This document shows, piece by piece, positions 8,292-15,763 of a DNA stretch of 24,250 nucleotides (the first letter of the stretch is position 1; the number at the start of each line of letters is the position of its first letter). The DNA is taken from NCBI RefSeq assembly GCF_002395745.1, contig NZ_DGUN01000002.1:1-24250 (forward strand). The letters run 5' to 3'. The DNA is from Fibrobacter sp. UBA4309. GTDB taxonomy: Bacteria > Fibrobacterota > Fibrobacteria > Fibrobacterales > Fibrobacteraceae. Position numbers and translations under genes: made by a program. Under the pieces are notes generated by a model. The model ran no database searches. It saw nothing but the letters and a program-made list of their open reading frames with translations, and had not been told where the DNA came from.

Positions 8292-8900
8292 TTAAAGATA
8301 CTTGAGTGCCTCTGGAATGAGCGTCGCCGCGTCGGCACCTTCGCCCAGGTTCTCGGCAGCCTTCGCGACCGCCTTCTCTGCCGCAGGGTCCTTCACGCCG
8401 AGCGTATGCAGCGCGAGAACGGCTTCCATCTTGGCTCCGGTCAGTACGCCCATGCCCGTGATTCCGGAACCATCCACGTCGCCCAGGGCCTGCAGCATGG
8501 CGCCGGCCTTGTCCTTGAGCGTAAGGACCATCTGTTCGCATGTCTTTTTGCCGAGTCCCTTGATCTTTCCGAGGGCGCTCTTGTTGTCGCTGGCGAGCAT
8601 GTTCAGCAGGTCGGCGGGGGAAACGCCGCTGAGGATCCGCTGTGCAAGCTTGGGGCCGACCCCGTTTACGTCGAGGAGCATCAGGAACGTGTTCTTTTCG
8701 GTCTTGTCGGCAAAGCCGAAAAGCGTCATGGAATCTTCGCGGACCACGAGGTTCGTGTAGAGAGTCACTTCGCTTTCGAGCTCGGGCAACTTGCCAGCCG
8801 TGTAGGCTGAGATATTCACGCCGTAGCCCACGCCGTTCACGTCCACTACCACGAAAGTGGGGGATTTTTCTACAAGAATACCTTTAATCCTTTCGATCAT
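8292..8900 (-). CDS. ruvA: RuvA, Holliday junction DNA-binding protein
   Basis: RuvA binds the four-way junction as a tetramer and loads RuvB. From ATG 8900 the protein is 202 residues and starts MIERIKGILVEK, as RuvA proteins do. It contains the OB-fold segment (VVVDVNGVGYGV...LVVREDSMTLFGF), two helix-hairpin-helix motifs (LLDVNGVGPKLAQRIL and KIKGLGKKTCEQMV), and the small C-terminal domain that contacts RuvB. The longer frame back to 8951 adds 17 residues with no RuvA similarity and would start at the -7 promoter element, so I reject it. AAGGGACAG lies just upstream of ATG 8900 as a modest ribosome-binding site. The gene is first in a ruvA-ruvB operon and divergent from the acyltransferase. 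Confidence 0.97.
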   Translation of the reverse strand: MIERIKGILVEKSPTFVVVDVNGVGYGVNISAYTAGKLPELESEVTLYTNLVVREDSMTLFGFADKTEKNTFLMLLDVNGVGPKLAQRILSGVSPADLLNMLASDNKSALGKIKGLGKKTCEQMVLTLKDKAGAMLQALGDVDGSGITGMGVLTGAKMEAVLALHTLGVKDPAAEKAVAKAAENLGEGADAATLIPEALKYL

Positions 8901-8948
8901 CTGCTGTCCCTTCGTTCGCAAAATCGCTGTGCACGAATGTTTACTGCA

Positions 8949-8980
8949 CAAATATATACTAATTAACCGGACGCTGTCAA
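8949..8980 (-). promoter_or_regulatory. Promoter of ruvAB
   Basis: On the minus strand, an exact TTGACA (8980-8975) is followed after 18 bp by TATATTTG (8956-8949). It fits the general TTGACA/TATATT pattern and also the Bacteroidetes TTG-N21-TAnnTTTG pattern. Expected transcription start is near 8942, giving a leader of about 40 nt before ruvA. This is the strongest promoter match in the window. Confidence 0.75.
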
Positions 8981-8986
8981 GAGAAA

Positions 8987-9017
8987 TTGTACTTTTTTAC
9001 AAAAAAATTTATATTAG
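8987..9017 (+). promoter_or_regulatory. Promoter of the acyltransferase gene
   Basis: TTGTAC (8987-8992) is followed after 17 bp by TATATT (9010-9015), or read as TTG-N20-TATATTAG. Transcription would start around 9022, only a few bases before the ATG at 9027. The upstream box lies 6 bp from that of the divergent ruvA promoter, so the two promoters are back to back and could compete. Confidence 0.6.
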
Positions 9018-9026
9018 AACCCGCTT

Positions 9027-9980
9027 ATGGAAAGAAATCTGGCTATCGACGTGACCAAGGGTGTTGGCATAATTGCCGTAATCGTAGGTCACATGGTCTC
9101 GACAGGCAACTGGCTGTTCTCTTTCCACATGCCTCTCTTCTTTATTTTCGCAGGATATTTCTTTAGACCCAGGGATATTGGCGCTACCCTGAAGAAAGAT
9201 GCCCGGCGCCTGCTGGTTCCCTATGTCGTCACGGCGTTCGCTGTGGTTGCGGGGTGGGCGCTGCTTGCCATGCGGGATGGGGAAGGGTTTCATTTGTCCT
9301 GGCTGGTTGCCGCCGTTTACGGGTGCGGTTCTGCGTTGCACACGTCCCGGTTCTTTTCCCAGGTTCCCCTGATCGGAGCCATCTGGTTTCTGCTCGCCCT
9401 GTTTTGGTGCAAGACTTTTTTCAATGTGGTTTACCAGGCTTCGCCGAAAAGCCGGTGGCTTGCCGTCGTCGTTTGGGGAACTTCCGCTGGCGCAATTTTG
9501 CTGGATACCTACGTGGTGAACTTTCCTTTGGCGGTGTTGCCTGGGCTGGGCGGGGTGTTTTTTTATTGGATTGGTTTCCAGTTGAAGCACCTGGACCTGC
9601 TAGGCAGATTTCGCTGGTGGGTGGAGGTGCCGTTGTATGCGGCCTGGCTTGCTGCCGCGTTGTTTTCGGCGATGTCGATGGCCCGCTGTTACTACGAATG
9701 TTTCCCCCTGGATGTTCTGGGAGCCTGCGGTGGAACGCTGTTGGCGTATAGGATATCGCAGCTAATTGCAAAATGCCCCGGGCTAGGCAATCTGTTTGCC
9801 TGGACTGGGCAGAACAGCCTGCTCATCCTTTGCGTCCATCTGTTTGATTTGGACGTCCGTTTTCTTAAGGCGGTGGGCTGCCCCCGTCCTGGCCGTGCGT
9901 ACACGGAAATTGCTTTCTGCCTGCTGGCAGCAGCCCTTTTGAATCTGATTCCGCCGGTCCGCCGGATTTTTAAACCGTAG
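9027..9980 (+). CDS. Membrane acyltransferase, acyltransferase-3 family
   Basis: The 317-residue product is an integral membrane protein with about ten hydrophobic segments. Its N-terminus reads IDVTKGVGIIAVIVGHM, then FSFHMPLFFIFAGYFF. This is the hallmark of the acyltransferase-3 (OafA/NodX/WecH) family, with Asp8 and the candidate catalytic His22. These enzymes move acetyl or other acyl groups from the cytoplasm onto sugars of surface polysaccharides, lipopolysaccharide or peptidoglycan. No C-terminal SGNH domain is attached. The acceptor cannot be inferred, as no glycan gene is adjacent. There is no Shine-Dalgarno, and the predicted leader is very short. It is convergent with the FISUMP lipoprotein gene, with 12 bp between stops. 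Confidence 0.88.
   Translation: MERNLAIDVTKGVGIIAVIVGHMVSTGNWLFSFHMPLFFIFAGYFFRPRDIGATLKKDARRLLVPYVVTAFAVVAGWALLAMRDGEGFHLSWLVAAVYGCGSALHTSRFFSQVPLIGAIWFLLALFWCKTFFNVVYQASPKSRWLAVVVWGTSAGAILLDTYVVNFPLAVLPGLGGVFFYWIGFQLKHLDLLGRFRWWVEVPLYAAWLAAALFSAMSMARCYYECFPLDVLGACGGTLLAYRISQLIAKCPGLGNLFAWTGQNSLLILCVHLFDLDVRFLKAVGCPRPGRAYTEIAFCLLAAALLNLIPPVRRIFKP
9950..9971 (+). terminator. Possible intrinsic terminator overlapping the acyltransferase 3' end
   Basis: The last coding bases contain an imperfect GC-rich hairpin (TCCG at 9950-9953 pairing with CGGA at 9963-9966, with one internal mismatch) followed directly by five T. The stem is short, so this is only a weak candidate. It would separate this transcript from the convergent gene that ends 12 bp away. 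Confidence 0.3.
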
Positions 9981-9992
9981 CCGTCACCGCTT

Positions 9993-12900
9993 TTAGTTGC
10001 TGTCCTTGATGCAGCGGAGGTAGCAGCCGTCATCCTTGTCCCGGGACTTTTCTTGCATAGTCCCTGACGAGTCGGGCGCATAGGAAAGGGCGTTCACCGT
10101 ATTACTTTCGCCACTGGGCTTGTTCTGCGTCGTAGTCCACCAGCATGGCTCCGCCTCAAACTTCTTCTCGGTATAAACGTAGGAACCTTTTTGGGAACCC
10201 GGCATGGTTCCATACTCAGCAGAGAAATTAAGTTTTTTCAATTCACTGTAATCTGGAACATGCCATCCGTCGGGGCATATGCCTTGCCTGGGCAAACTGA
10301 ATTCAGCCCTATCGTTTAGATACTTTGTCCCCAAATCCACCGGCGCAGTCCAGTGGTAAAGGGAGCCCTGGCCTTCGCAATCAGCGGCGTTGCTTGTATT
10401 GCTGGAACTGTTGTAGCACCACCATGCCTGATTGTGGTTGCCAGCGCCATCGCCATGGAAATTGAAGTTGTCTACCATAATTGTGGTGGTTCTCTTGAAT
10501 TTGTCGCCGGGAATAAGGGCGTCCAGGATCCTGTATGACTTGGGCTCGCCACTTTCTCGGGAGTCAAGGATTGTGTCATAGACCCAAGCATTCCATTTAT
10601 GTTCAAGAGTGTCAACGCAGCGATAATTCCACGTCAATAAACCACTTTTGTATCGGGTAAAAAGTTTAAAGGTTTCTCCGGTACAAACCTTTCCAACCTT
10701 ACTTTCTGTATCTGTCATGCGGCGCCATTGGTAGCTACTGTTTGAAACGTCGCAAACAATGCTGTCGGCGATTGTGTATACTATTTTTTTGTTGCAAACG
10801 CTGTTAGTCGCTTTTTCGTAGCTAGTCGCTTCGCGCCATTGGCCGTTTTCGCCACAAACGTAATTGGCATAAATAGTAATATGCGAGGAATAACTGCTGC
10901 ATACGCCTCCCAGCGCTATTTCGGGATTTGTGGCGGAACGCCAAGAGTATTGGCAACTTTCGTCAGTACCGCAATTTGAATTGGTTCCGTCATAGGAACA
11001 AATATATTGATGCACTACCGTATCTAGTTTGTTTTTATAATTTTTTCTGCATACGTATCCCGCATCGTTTTCGGCGGAAGTTGCAGGTCGCCAAGAGATT
11101 TTCTGACCAACATAGCCGATATACACTCCATCACAGGCATATCCGTTTTTTACGACATATATTTGTGTTCCGTTGCATAAAAGTCCTGTTGCTTTTTCTT
11201 CGGATGTAGCCTCGCGCCATTGGAAACCTGAGGTCGGATAACCGTCCGCTTCATATAAGTAATCGCATACGTAGCCGGATTCAATTTTATCGCCGTTCAC
11301 ATATGTAGCTGTTCCTCGGTGACAGACCTTTCCTGTGGCTTTCTCGGCAACAGAGGCTTCCCGCCATTTGAGAACATTGTCTCTAATCAGGCAAGTATAA
11401 CCGTTCTGCACGTTGGTGGTGTCCTTATTCCTCTTGGTGCAGAATGCGTTATTCGCTTTCTCGGCATCTGACTGGGTGCGCCAATAATATTCCTTCGAAG
11501 AGTTGTGTACGCACGCAAAGCCGTCCTTGAATGTAGAGTCGATAGAGGGATTGCAGAAGGTTTTTGTCTTGCATACGGAGCTTGCTTGTGCTTTCCATTC
11601 GTTTTCGATACAGGCGTAGCATTCGTTGTTTGTTGTCTGGACAATAGTTGAGTCATTGCTCTTGTTGCAGAATCCTTTTTCGTAATAGGCGGAATAGGTT
11701 TCTTTCCATGTTCCGTCCATGCACATGTAGAACTCGTCCTTGTCGTCCACTTTCTTTACCACGCTGTCTTTCGTACATAATGCCTTTAATGCAAAAGACG
11801 CGGAATCCGTCGTTGTCCATCCGGAAGCGGTGCAGATATAGAACGCTCCGTCCAGTTCCTTGAATTGTCCTTCGAGTTCCTTGTTGTTTACGCATACTCC
11901 CAACCCGGACTCAAGATCATCCAGTTGCCTCCAGGAACCATCTTTCCCGTCCCATTCGCATATATAATTTCCGGATTTTTCCGTTTCGACGACTTCTTGA
12001 TTGCGGCTTTCGGTGCAGAGTTTGAGTTCATAAGTGATATCGTCGATTTCAAGCCACTGCTTGCCGGTACATACAAAGTATTCGCCAGACTTGGCCTTGA
12101 CGTATTCGTTTTCGCGTTTGTCGGTGCATTCCTTGAGCTCGTACTGCGTCGCAGAAATCTTTTGCCATGTCCCGGTGCGGCATACGTAGTATTCAGTTTC
12201 CTTGCCGCCCTTGTATTCCTTGTACTCGCCTTCTTTCTTAGCGGTGCAGAGGCCCAGTTCCGTGTCGAGGACGGTGCTCTTGTGCCAGTGCTTGCTGGTG
12301 CAGGCGTAGCCGGCGCCGTAGTTGTCGCTCAGCTTGTTGCCGTTTTTCACGATGGTGGCTTCGAGGCTGTCGGTGCAGGCGCCCAGCTTGTATACGCCTG
12401 TCCAGAATTGATAGAGAATGCCTTCGAAATCGGGCACGGTTGCCGTGAACTTCATGTTCTTGACATTCATGCGGATGGAGGCGAATCCGTCGGTGCTGTC
12501 CGCCTTGCTCGCCCAGTCGGCGAGATCGGCAAGGAGCGTGTCGCTGTCCAGGGCGCCGGTCGAGGCGAACAGGTCGCCAACGTCCCCTAGGCGGAGGCCG
12601 AACTTGCTTGCCGAAAGGTCTCCCTGCAAAAGGATAGAGGCCGCGAGCAGGGCCTTCCCGGCAGCGCCCGTGTCGGCAAGGGAGAGCGAAGTCGCCGTGA
12701 GGTCGTCATCGGCCTTGGCCCCGAAAACGCCGAGGAGTTCCTTCGTGGCGCGCTTCTTGGCGGCAGGGACGTTGAACTTCTCGTTTGCGACAAGGTGCTT
12801 GACGCGGGTGTACTCCAACTCGGTAAAGAGGTTCACGTTGGCCTTTGCCGACTTGCCAGCGCTCAGGTCCACGATAGCACGGAGCGAGGTCTTGGTGCCG

Positions 12901-13493
12901 CTAGTTTTTTTGCCCGAGATTTCGCTGGTATAGAAACCGGAAGCCTCGACAAGGGCGTATTGGTTCGGGAGTACGATTTTCGATACGCTGTAGCTCCCGG
13001 AATCGTTCGTCACTTTGCCGGTAAACTTGGTCTTGGTCGTGTTAAGGGCGCTGTCAAGGCCGAATACGGTTACCGCGGTGCCGCTTGCATACGGACCCTT
13101 CTGCGCTACGCCCGAAACGGTTACGGAATCGACCTTCACGATGTCGATTTCCTTTGTGTCGGAGGAGTCCTTCTTGATCGAACTGGAAGATTTCGTGGAA
13201 TCGCCGGCCGTGCTGCTGGAGCTTGTGGTAAGGATGCTGTCGACTGTCGCGGAATCCACCTCGACCCAGTCCTCGCTGGTGCATTCGAAGTAGGCGTCTT
13301 CTTCTTCCACGAACACGATTTCGCCGTAGTGGCTCTTGGTGCAGTGTACCAGGTCTTCAAATGTTTCGACGGTCGCCAATCCCGAAGACTTGCTCGGTTC
13401 TTCGCTGGAACTGCCGGAATCGTCGCCGCAAGCGATAAACGTTGCCATTAAAAAAGCAGACAAGCTTGTATAGAATAGTATGCTTTTTTTCAT
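9993..13493 (-). CDS. FISUMP-domain lipoprotein with a 15-unit Cys/Trp repeat array
   Basis: From ATG 13493 the product is 1166 residues. It begins with a lipoprotein signal (KKSILF...FIAC, lipid-anchored Cys22) followed by a Ser-rich linker, so it should be anchored in the outer membrane. The start is fixed by AAAGGAG five bases upstream; a longer frame to 13610 runs back into the previous gene and lacks a signal. Order of parts: a lone repeat-like unit (51-76), Ser-rich linker (about 88-112), an Ig/carboxypeptidase-regulatory-like domain (about 122-215), a helical region (about 216-370), fifteen Cys-Cys-Trp units (373-967), and a FISUMP domain (about 985-1166) with GICPDGWHVPDYSEL and the closing CYLRCIKD. 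FISUMP is the major paralogous domain of Fibrobacter; its role is not established, and surface display or adhesion is a guess. The DNA of the repeat part is visibly richer in A+T than the neighbours. It is last in a three-gene envelope operon. Confidence 0.92.
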   Translation of the reverse strand: MKKSILFYTSLSAFLMATFIACGDDSGSSSEEPSKSSGLATVETFEDLVHCTKSHYGEIVFVEEEDAYFECTSEDWVEVDSATVDSILTTSSSSTAGDSTKSSSSIKKDSSDTKEIDIVKVDSVTVSGVAQKGPYASGTAVTVFGLDSALNTTKTKFTGKVTNDSGSYSVSKIVLPNQYALVEASGFYTSEISGKKTSGTKTSLRAIVDLSAGKSAKANVNLFTELEYTRVKHLVANEKFNVPAAKKRATKELLGVFGAKADDDLTATSLSLADTGAAGKALLAASILLQGDLSASKFGLRLGDVGDLFASTGALDSDTLLADLADWASKADSTDGFASIRMNVKNMKFTATVPDFEGILYQFWTGVYKLGACTDSLEATIVKNGNKLSDNYGAGYACTSKHWHKSTVLDTELGLCTAKKEGEYKEYKGGKETEYYVCRTGTWQKISATQYELKECTDKRENEYVKAKSGEYFVCTGKQWLEIDDITYELKLCTESRNQEVVETEKSGNYICEWDGKDGSWRQLDDLESGLGVCVNNKELEGQFKELDGAFYICTASGWTTTDSASFALKALCTKDSVVKKVDDKDEFYMCMDGTWKETYSAYYEKGFCNKSNDSTIVQTTNNECYACIENEWKAQASSVCKTKTFCNPSIDSTFKDGFACVHNSSKEYYWRTQSDAEKANNAFCTKRNKDTTNVQNGYTCLIRDNVLKWREASVAEKATGKVCHRGTATYVNGDKIESGYVCDYLYEADGYPTSGFQWREATSEEKATGLLCNGTQIYVVKNGYACDGVYIGYVGQKISWRPATSAENDAGYVCRKNYKNKLDTVVHQYICSYDGTNSNCGTDESCQYSWRSATNPEIALGGVCSSYSSHITIYANYVCGENGQWREATSYEKATNSVCNKKIVYTIADSIVCDVSNSSYQWRRMTDTESKVGKVCTGETFKLFTRYKSGLLTWNYRCVDTLEHKWNAWVYDTILDSRESGEPKSYRILDALIPGDKFKRTTTIMVDNFNFHGDGAGNHNQAWWCYNSSSNTSNAADCEGQGSLYHWTAPVDLGTKYLNDRAEFSLPRQGICPDGWHVPDYSELKKLNFSAEYGTMPGSQKGSYVYTEKKFEAEPCWWTTTQNKPSGESNTVNALSYAPDSSGTMQEKSRDKDDGCYLRCIKDSN
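10593..12377 (-). repeat. Coding repeat array: fifteen Cys-x-Cys-x-Trp units
   Basis: This segment encodes residues 373-967 of the FISUMP lipoprotein. First Cys positions: 373, 416, 456, 493, 534, 573, 609, 647, 685, 724, 773, 815, 865, 900, 937. Each unit has a second Cys 14-25 residues later, then a Trp 5-19 residues after that. The step from Trp to the next unit's Cys is 13 or 14 residues in all fourteen junctions. Early units end in a YELKxC-like stretch; later units end in WREATxxEKATGxVC. At DNA level the units are diverged, not near-identical. Confidence 0.85.
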
Positions 13494-13498
13494 GTGGG

Positions 13499-13505
13499 CT
13501 CCTTT
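13499..13505 (-). promoter_or_regulatory. Ribosome-binding site of the FISUMP lipoprotein gene
   Basis: AAAGGAG on the minus strand lies five bases before the ATG at 13493. It is the clearest Shine-Dalgarno sequence in the window and decides the start in favour of the lipoprotein signal peptide. Confidence 0.8.
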
Positions 13506-13512
13506 AGTGAAA

Positions 13513-13535
13513 GGTCCCGTCTTATCGACGAGACC
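13513..13535 (-). other. Imperfect hairpin between the PorV-like and FISUMP genes
   Basis: Two 9-nt arms (13513-13521 and 13527-13535) pair with one mismatch around the loop TTATC. It sits between the upstream stop codon and the next ribosome-binding site. Read on the minus strand it is followed by TTTC rather than a real T-run, so partial termination or an mRNA-stability role is possible but not demonstrated. Confidence 0.45.
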
Positions 13536-13545
13536 AGAAGTTTCT

Positions 13546-14796
13546 TTAGAATCCGAGGCTGATTTGCGCCATGTAGATACGTTCTTCGTCCTGGCCGGTA
13601 TAATACCCAAGTTCTTCGGCCCAGGTTACGAGATCGAGTGTAAAGAATCGCAATACTTCGAGGCCGATACCCGCTGTCGGGTAACCTCCCTTGAAACCGC
13701 CGGCTAGACGCACCGCAAGGCCTCTGAGCTCGTTGTTGTAGCCGGGCCAGGCGAGCACGGTCTGTTCCACTTCCAAACCGAAGTTCAGGTGGGACAGGGG
13801 CAGGTAGTTGTTTTCGCTGTAGAACATGTTGGCGTAGTCGCAGGCGATGTTGAACTTGCGGGCGTAGGCCGAGTTCTTGTTGAAGAATCTCGGGCTGTAG
13901 TTCACGCCCATGGTGAAGTTCGGCGTAATCTTGTCGCCGGCGAGTTCCTTGAAATAGATGTCGTTGAGCGATGCACCGACTCGCACTTCGCGGGTGAGCT
14001 GGTACAGGACGCCGAGGTCCATGCCCGCCGAAATGGAGTTGAAGTCGAAAATCTCGTCCGTCGCGTCGTGGTAGCGGTCTTCGAGGGTGTCCTGCAACGA
14101 GTTGTAGTTGATCACGTCCATGGTGATGCGCGAAACCTTCTGGCGCTTTGCGATCTTGCCGCCGATACCGACGGAGAGATTGTCTGTGAACCCGTAGGCG
14201 ACACCTCCCTGCATCACGCCGTCCACGTAGAATGTCTCGATAGTCATGTAGGGGAGGATAAGTCCGCCGTCCAGATAGGGGGTGATGCTCCCGTCAACCC
14301 AGACTGCACCGCCAAATCCGTGGAACGCGAGTTCGGCGTCCATCTTGATCCTCATGCCGAGCGGCTTGTGGTCGTAGGAATGGAGCATGTGCATGAGTTC
14401 CGGGTGGTTGGCGAGGGAGTCCATGAGGACGCTCATGCTGCTGAGCCCGTAGGCGATGGCGTCTTGCGAGGCGCGCTGGTAAAGCCCTTGCAGGTTCTTG
14501 ACTTCGTTGAACGTGGAGAAATACGTTTCGAAAGGACCCGCACCGCCCAAGTTCAGGCGCATGTCGCCGAAGTTGCGCGGGTAGTAGCCCGTTTCTGGAC
14601 GAAGCTTGTAGTTGCCGAGCCTGTTGATTTGCGAAAGGCCTGCGTAGTTGAAGTAGATGGCTTCCTTGTCGTCGACAACGGCGACGTGGGCGTTACCCAT
14701 GCCTTCGGCGCGGAGGGAGTGGTGGGTAGGGGCTTTGGCTGCAAAGGAAAGTCCGACTAGGCATGCCAGACAGAGGAGAGCGACGAGTTTTTTCAT
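13546..14796 (-). CDS. PorV/FadL-like outer-membrane beta-barrel protein
   Basis: The 416-residue product has a signal peptide (MKKLVALLCLACLVGLSFA) and the phrase EGMGNAHVAVVDDKEAIYFNYAGLS. That is the characteristic N-terminus of FadL/PorV-type barrels (compare the usual MGGAFVAVADDATAIYYNPAGL). The remainder alternates as beta strands and ends with a terminal phenylalanine (QISLGF), the typical recognition signal for outer-membrane assembly. Members of this group carry hydrophobic substrates or serve as secretion-linked barrels; the role here is not known. The start ATG overlaps the stop of the TPR lipoprotein gene by one base (TAATG), so the two are probably translationally coupled, and the FISUMP lipoprotein gene follows 52 bp later. 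The common transcription suggests the barrel and the two lipoproteins work at the same outer-membrane site. Confidence 0.8.
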   Translation of the reverse strand: MKKLVALLCLACLVGLSFAAKAPTHHSLRAEGMGNAHVAVVDDKEAIYFNYAGLSQINRLGNYKLRPETGYYPRNFGDMRLNLGGAGPFETYFSTFNEVKNLQGLYQRASQDAIAYGLSSMSVLMDSLANHPELMHMLHSYDHKPLGMRIKMDAELAFHGFGGAVWVDGSITPYLDGGLILPYMTIETFYVDGVMQGGVAYGFTDNLSVGIGGKIAKRQKVSRITMDVINYNSLQDTLEDRYHDATDEIFDFNSISAGMDLGVLYQLTREVRVGASLNDIYFKELAGDKITPNFTMGVNYSPRFFNKNSAYARKFNIACDYANMFYSENNYLPLSHLNFGLEVEQTVLAWPGYNNELRGLAVRLAGGFKGGYPTAGIGLEVLRFFTLDLVTWAEELGYYTGQDEERIYMAQISLGF

Positions 14797-15650
14797 TATT
14801 GGTCACTCCCGGCGACTTGTTCGTCTGCCTTGTTGAAAAGGTTCCCTAATTGTTGTGTCATCCCTTCTGCCGCCCCTGTTACCAGGTCCTTGGTCTCAAG
14901 GTAAGCTTGTGCGCCCACTTCGACAGCTTTTTCGAAACCGGCCGGGGTGATATATTCAGTAAGTTCTTGTGGTACGGCCGTCATTAGGACCTGGGCGACC
15001 ATGTGCGGGTTTTCCAGTGTGGCCCCGATGAACTTCTCGAAGGAGTTCATGCCGTTGCCGCCGCAGGTGTTGCTGTTCATGTTGTAGTGGATGCCGCTGG
15101 TGTCGATGGTTACGAGGTCGTTAAAATTGAGCTGGCAGTTGCGCATGGCGATGCCCCATTTCGTAAGCACGAGGATAGAATAGCTGTCGACAATCTGGGC
15201 AAAGCGGATTTTGCCGTCGAGCCGGCCGGTCGTGTCAAGAAGAATAAACGGGTCCAGAGCCTCCCTGAGGACAATGTCGATTTGCGTGTCGATGTCGTAG
15301 GCCTGCTGGTCGGTCATGTACTGGAATCCGCTGAAGAGGTTCGTGCCGTTGGGGCGGGCGTAGCGGAGAAGCTCGAAAACGTTCAAGGCGGGCTGCATGC
15401 TGAGGATTGCCTTGGCGCGGCCGTACCAGGCTTCGGAACTGCGCGGGTCGGCAGAAAGGGCCTTGTCGAAGTACACTTGCGCTTCGAGGTATTCGGTCTT
15501 TTGGTAATGGAGGTATCCTTCGTAGGTGAGGGCTTCCGCGTCGCCCGATGCGATATCCACGGATTGCGTCGGGTTGAACAGGTTGCAGCCGGCAATGCCG
15601 ATAGCTATCGCCGCTACAGCCAGGGTCCAAAGAGATTTTTTCAGCTTCAT
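14796..15650 (-). CDS. TPR-containing lipoprotein
   Basis: The 284-residue product has a lipoprotein signal with lipobox IAGC (Cys22). Residues about 40-76 form a recognisable tetratricopeptide unit (YEGYLHYQKTEYLEAQVYFDKALSADPRSSEAWYGRAKAIL), so it probably works as a scaffold on the periplasmic face of a membrane. The rest (about 80-284) has no family I recognise. It contains a Cys pair in the middle (CQLNF...NTCGG) and helical segments toward the C-terminus. It is the first gene of a coupled operon with a PorV/FadL-like barrel and the FISUMP lipoprotein. TPR lipoproteins paired with outer-membrane barrels often assist their assembly or recruit partners, which is a plausible but unproven role here. 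A candidate promoter lies 40-70 bp upstream. Confidence 0.8.
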   Translation of the reverse strand: MKLKKSLWTLAVAAIAIGIAGCNLFNPTQSVDIASGDAEALTYEGYLHYQKTEYLEAQVYFDKALSADPRSSEAWYGRAKAILSMQPALNVFELLRYARPNGTNLFSGFQYMTDQQAYDIDTQIDIVLREALDPFILLDTTGRLDGKIRFAQIVDSYSILVLTKWGIAMRNCQLNFNDLVTIDTSGIHYNMNSNTCGGNGMNSFEKFIGATLENPHMVAQVLMTAVPQELTEYITPAGFEKAVEVGAQAYLETKDLVTGAAEGMTQQLGNLFNKADEQVAGSDQ

Positions 15651-15688
15651 AGAATATCCACTGCCTAAATTGGTGTAAATTCTAATGG

Positions 15689-15722
15689 AAAAGATAATAT
15701 TCCTGTAAGAAAAAAGGACAAA
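15689..15722 (-). promoter_or_regulatory. Candidate promoter of the envelope operon
   Basis: On the minus strand TTTG (15722-15719) is followed after 22 bp by TATCTTTT (15696-15689), close to the Bacteroidetes TTTG / TAnnTTTG arrangement. The expected leader before ATG 15650 is about 30 nt. The upstream element lies inside the 40-bp inverted repeat at 15702-15741. Confidence 0.45.
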
Positions 15723-15741
15723 GATTTGTCTTTTTTACAGG
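15702..15741. repeat. 40-bp imperfect inverted repeat in a divergent intergenic region
   Basis: Outer arms CCTGT (15702-15706) and ACAGG (15737-15741) and inner arms GACAAA and TTTGTC pair around a GA centre. The A-rich left arm and T-rich right arm lie between them and differ by four bases. Just to the right, a second small hairpin (AAAAAAG / CTTTTT) follows. It lies between divergent genes, so it could be an operator or a bidirectional transcription barrier. Function is unknown. Confidence 0.55.
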
Positions 15742-15763
15742 AAAAAAGTTCCTTTTTGTGGGG

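Noticed and set aside
8901..8951. A 17-residue N-terminal extension of RuvA
   Set aside because: RuvA proteins begin at MIERIKG; the extension overlaps the predicted promoter.
10593..12377. CRISPR array or recent tandem DNA repeat
   Set aside because: The periodicity is in the protein pattern only. The DNA units differ in length and sequence and form one uninterrupted reading frame.
13494..13610. A 39-residue N-terminal extension of the FISUMP lipoprotein
   Set aside because: It overlaps the preceding gene, has no signal peptide, and would bury the lipoprotein signal. The strong AAAGGAG site supports ATG 13493.
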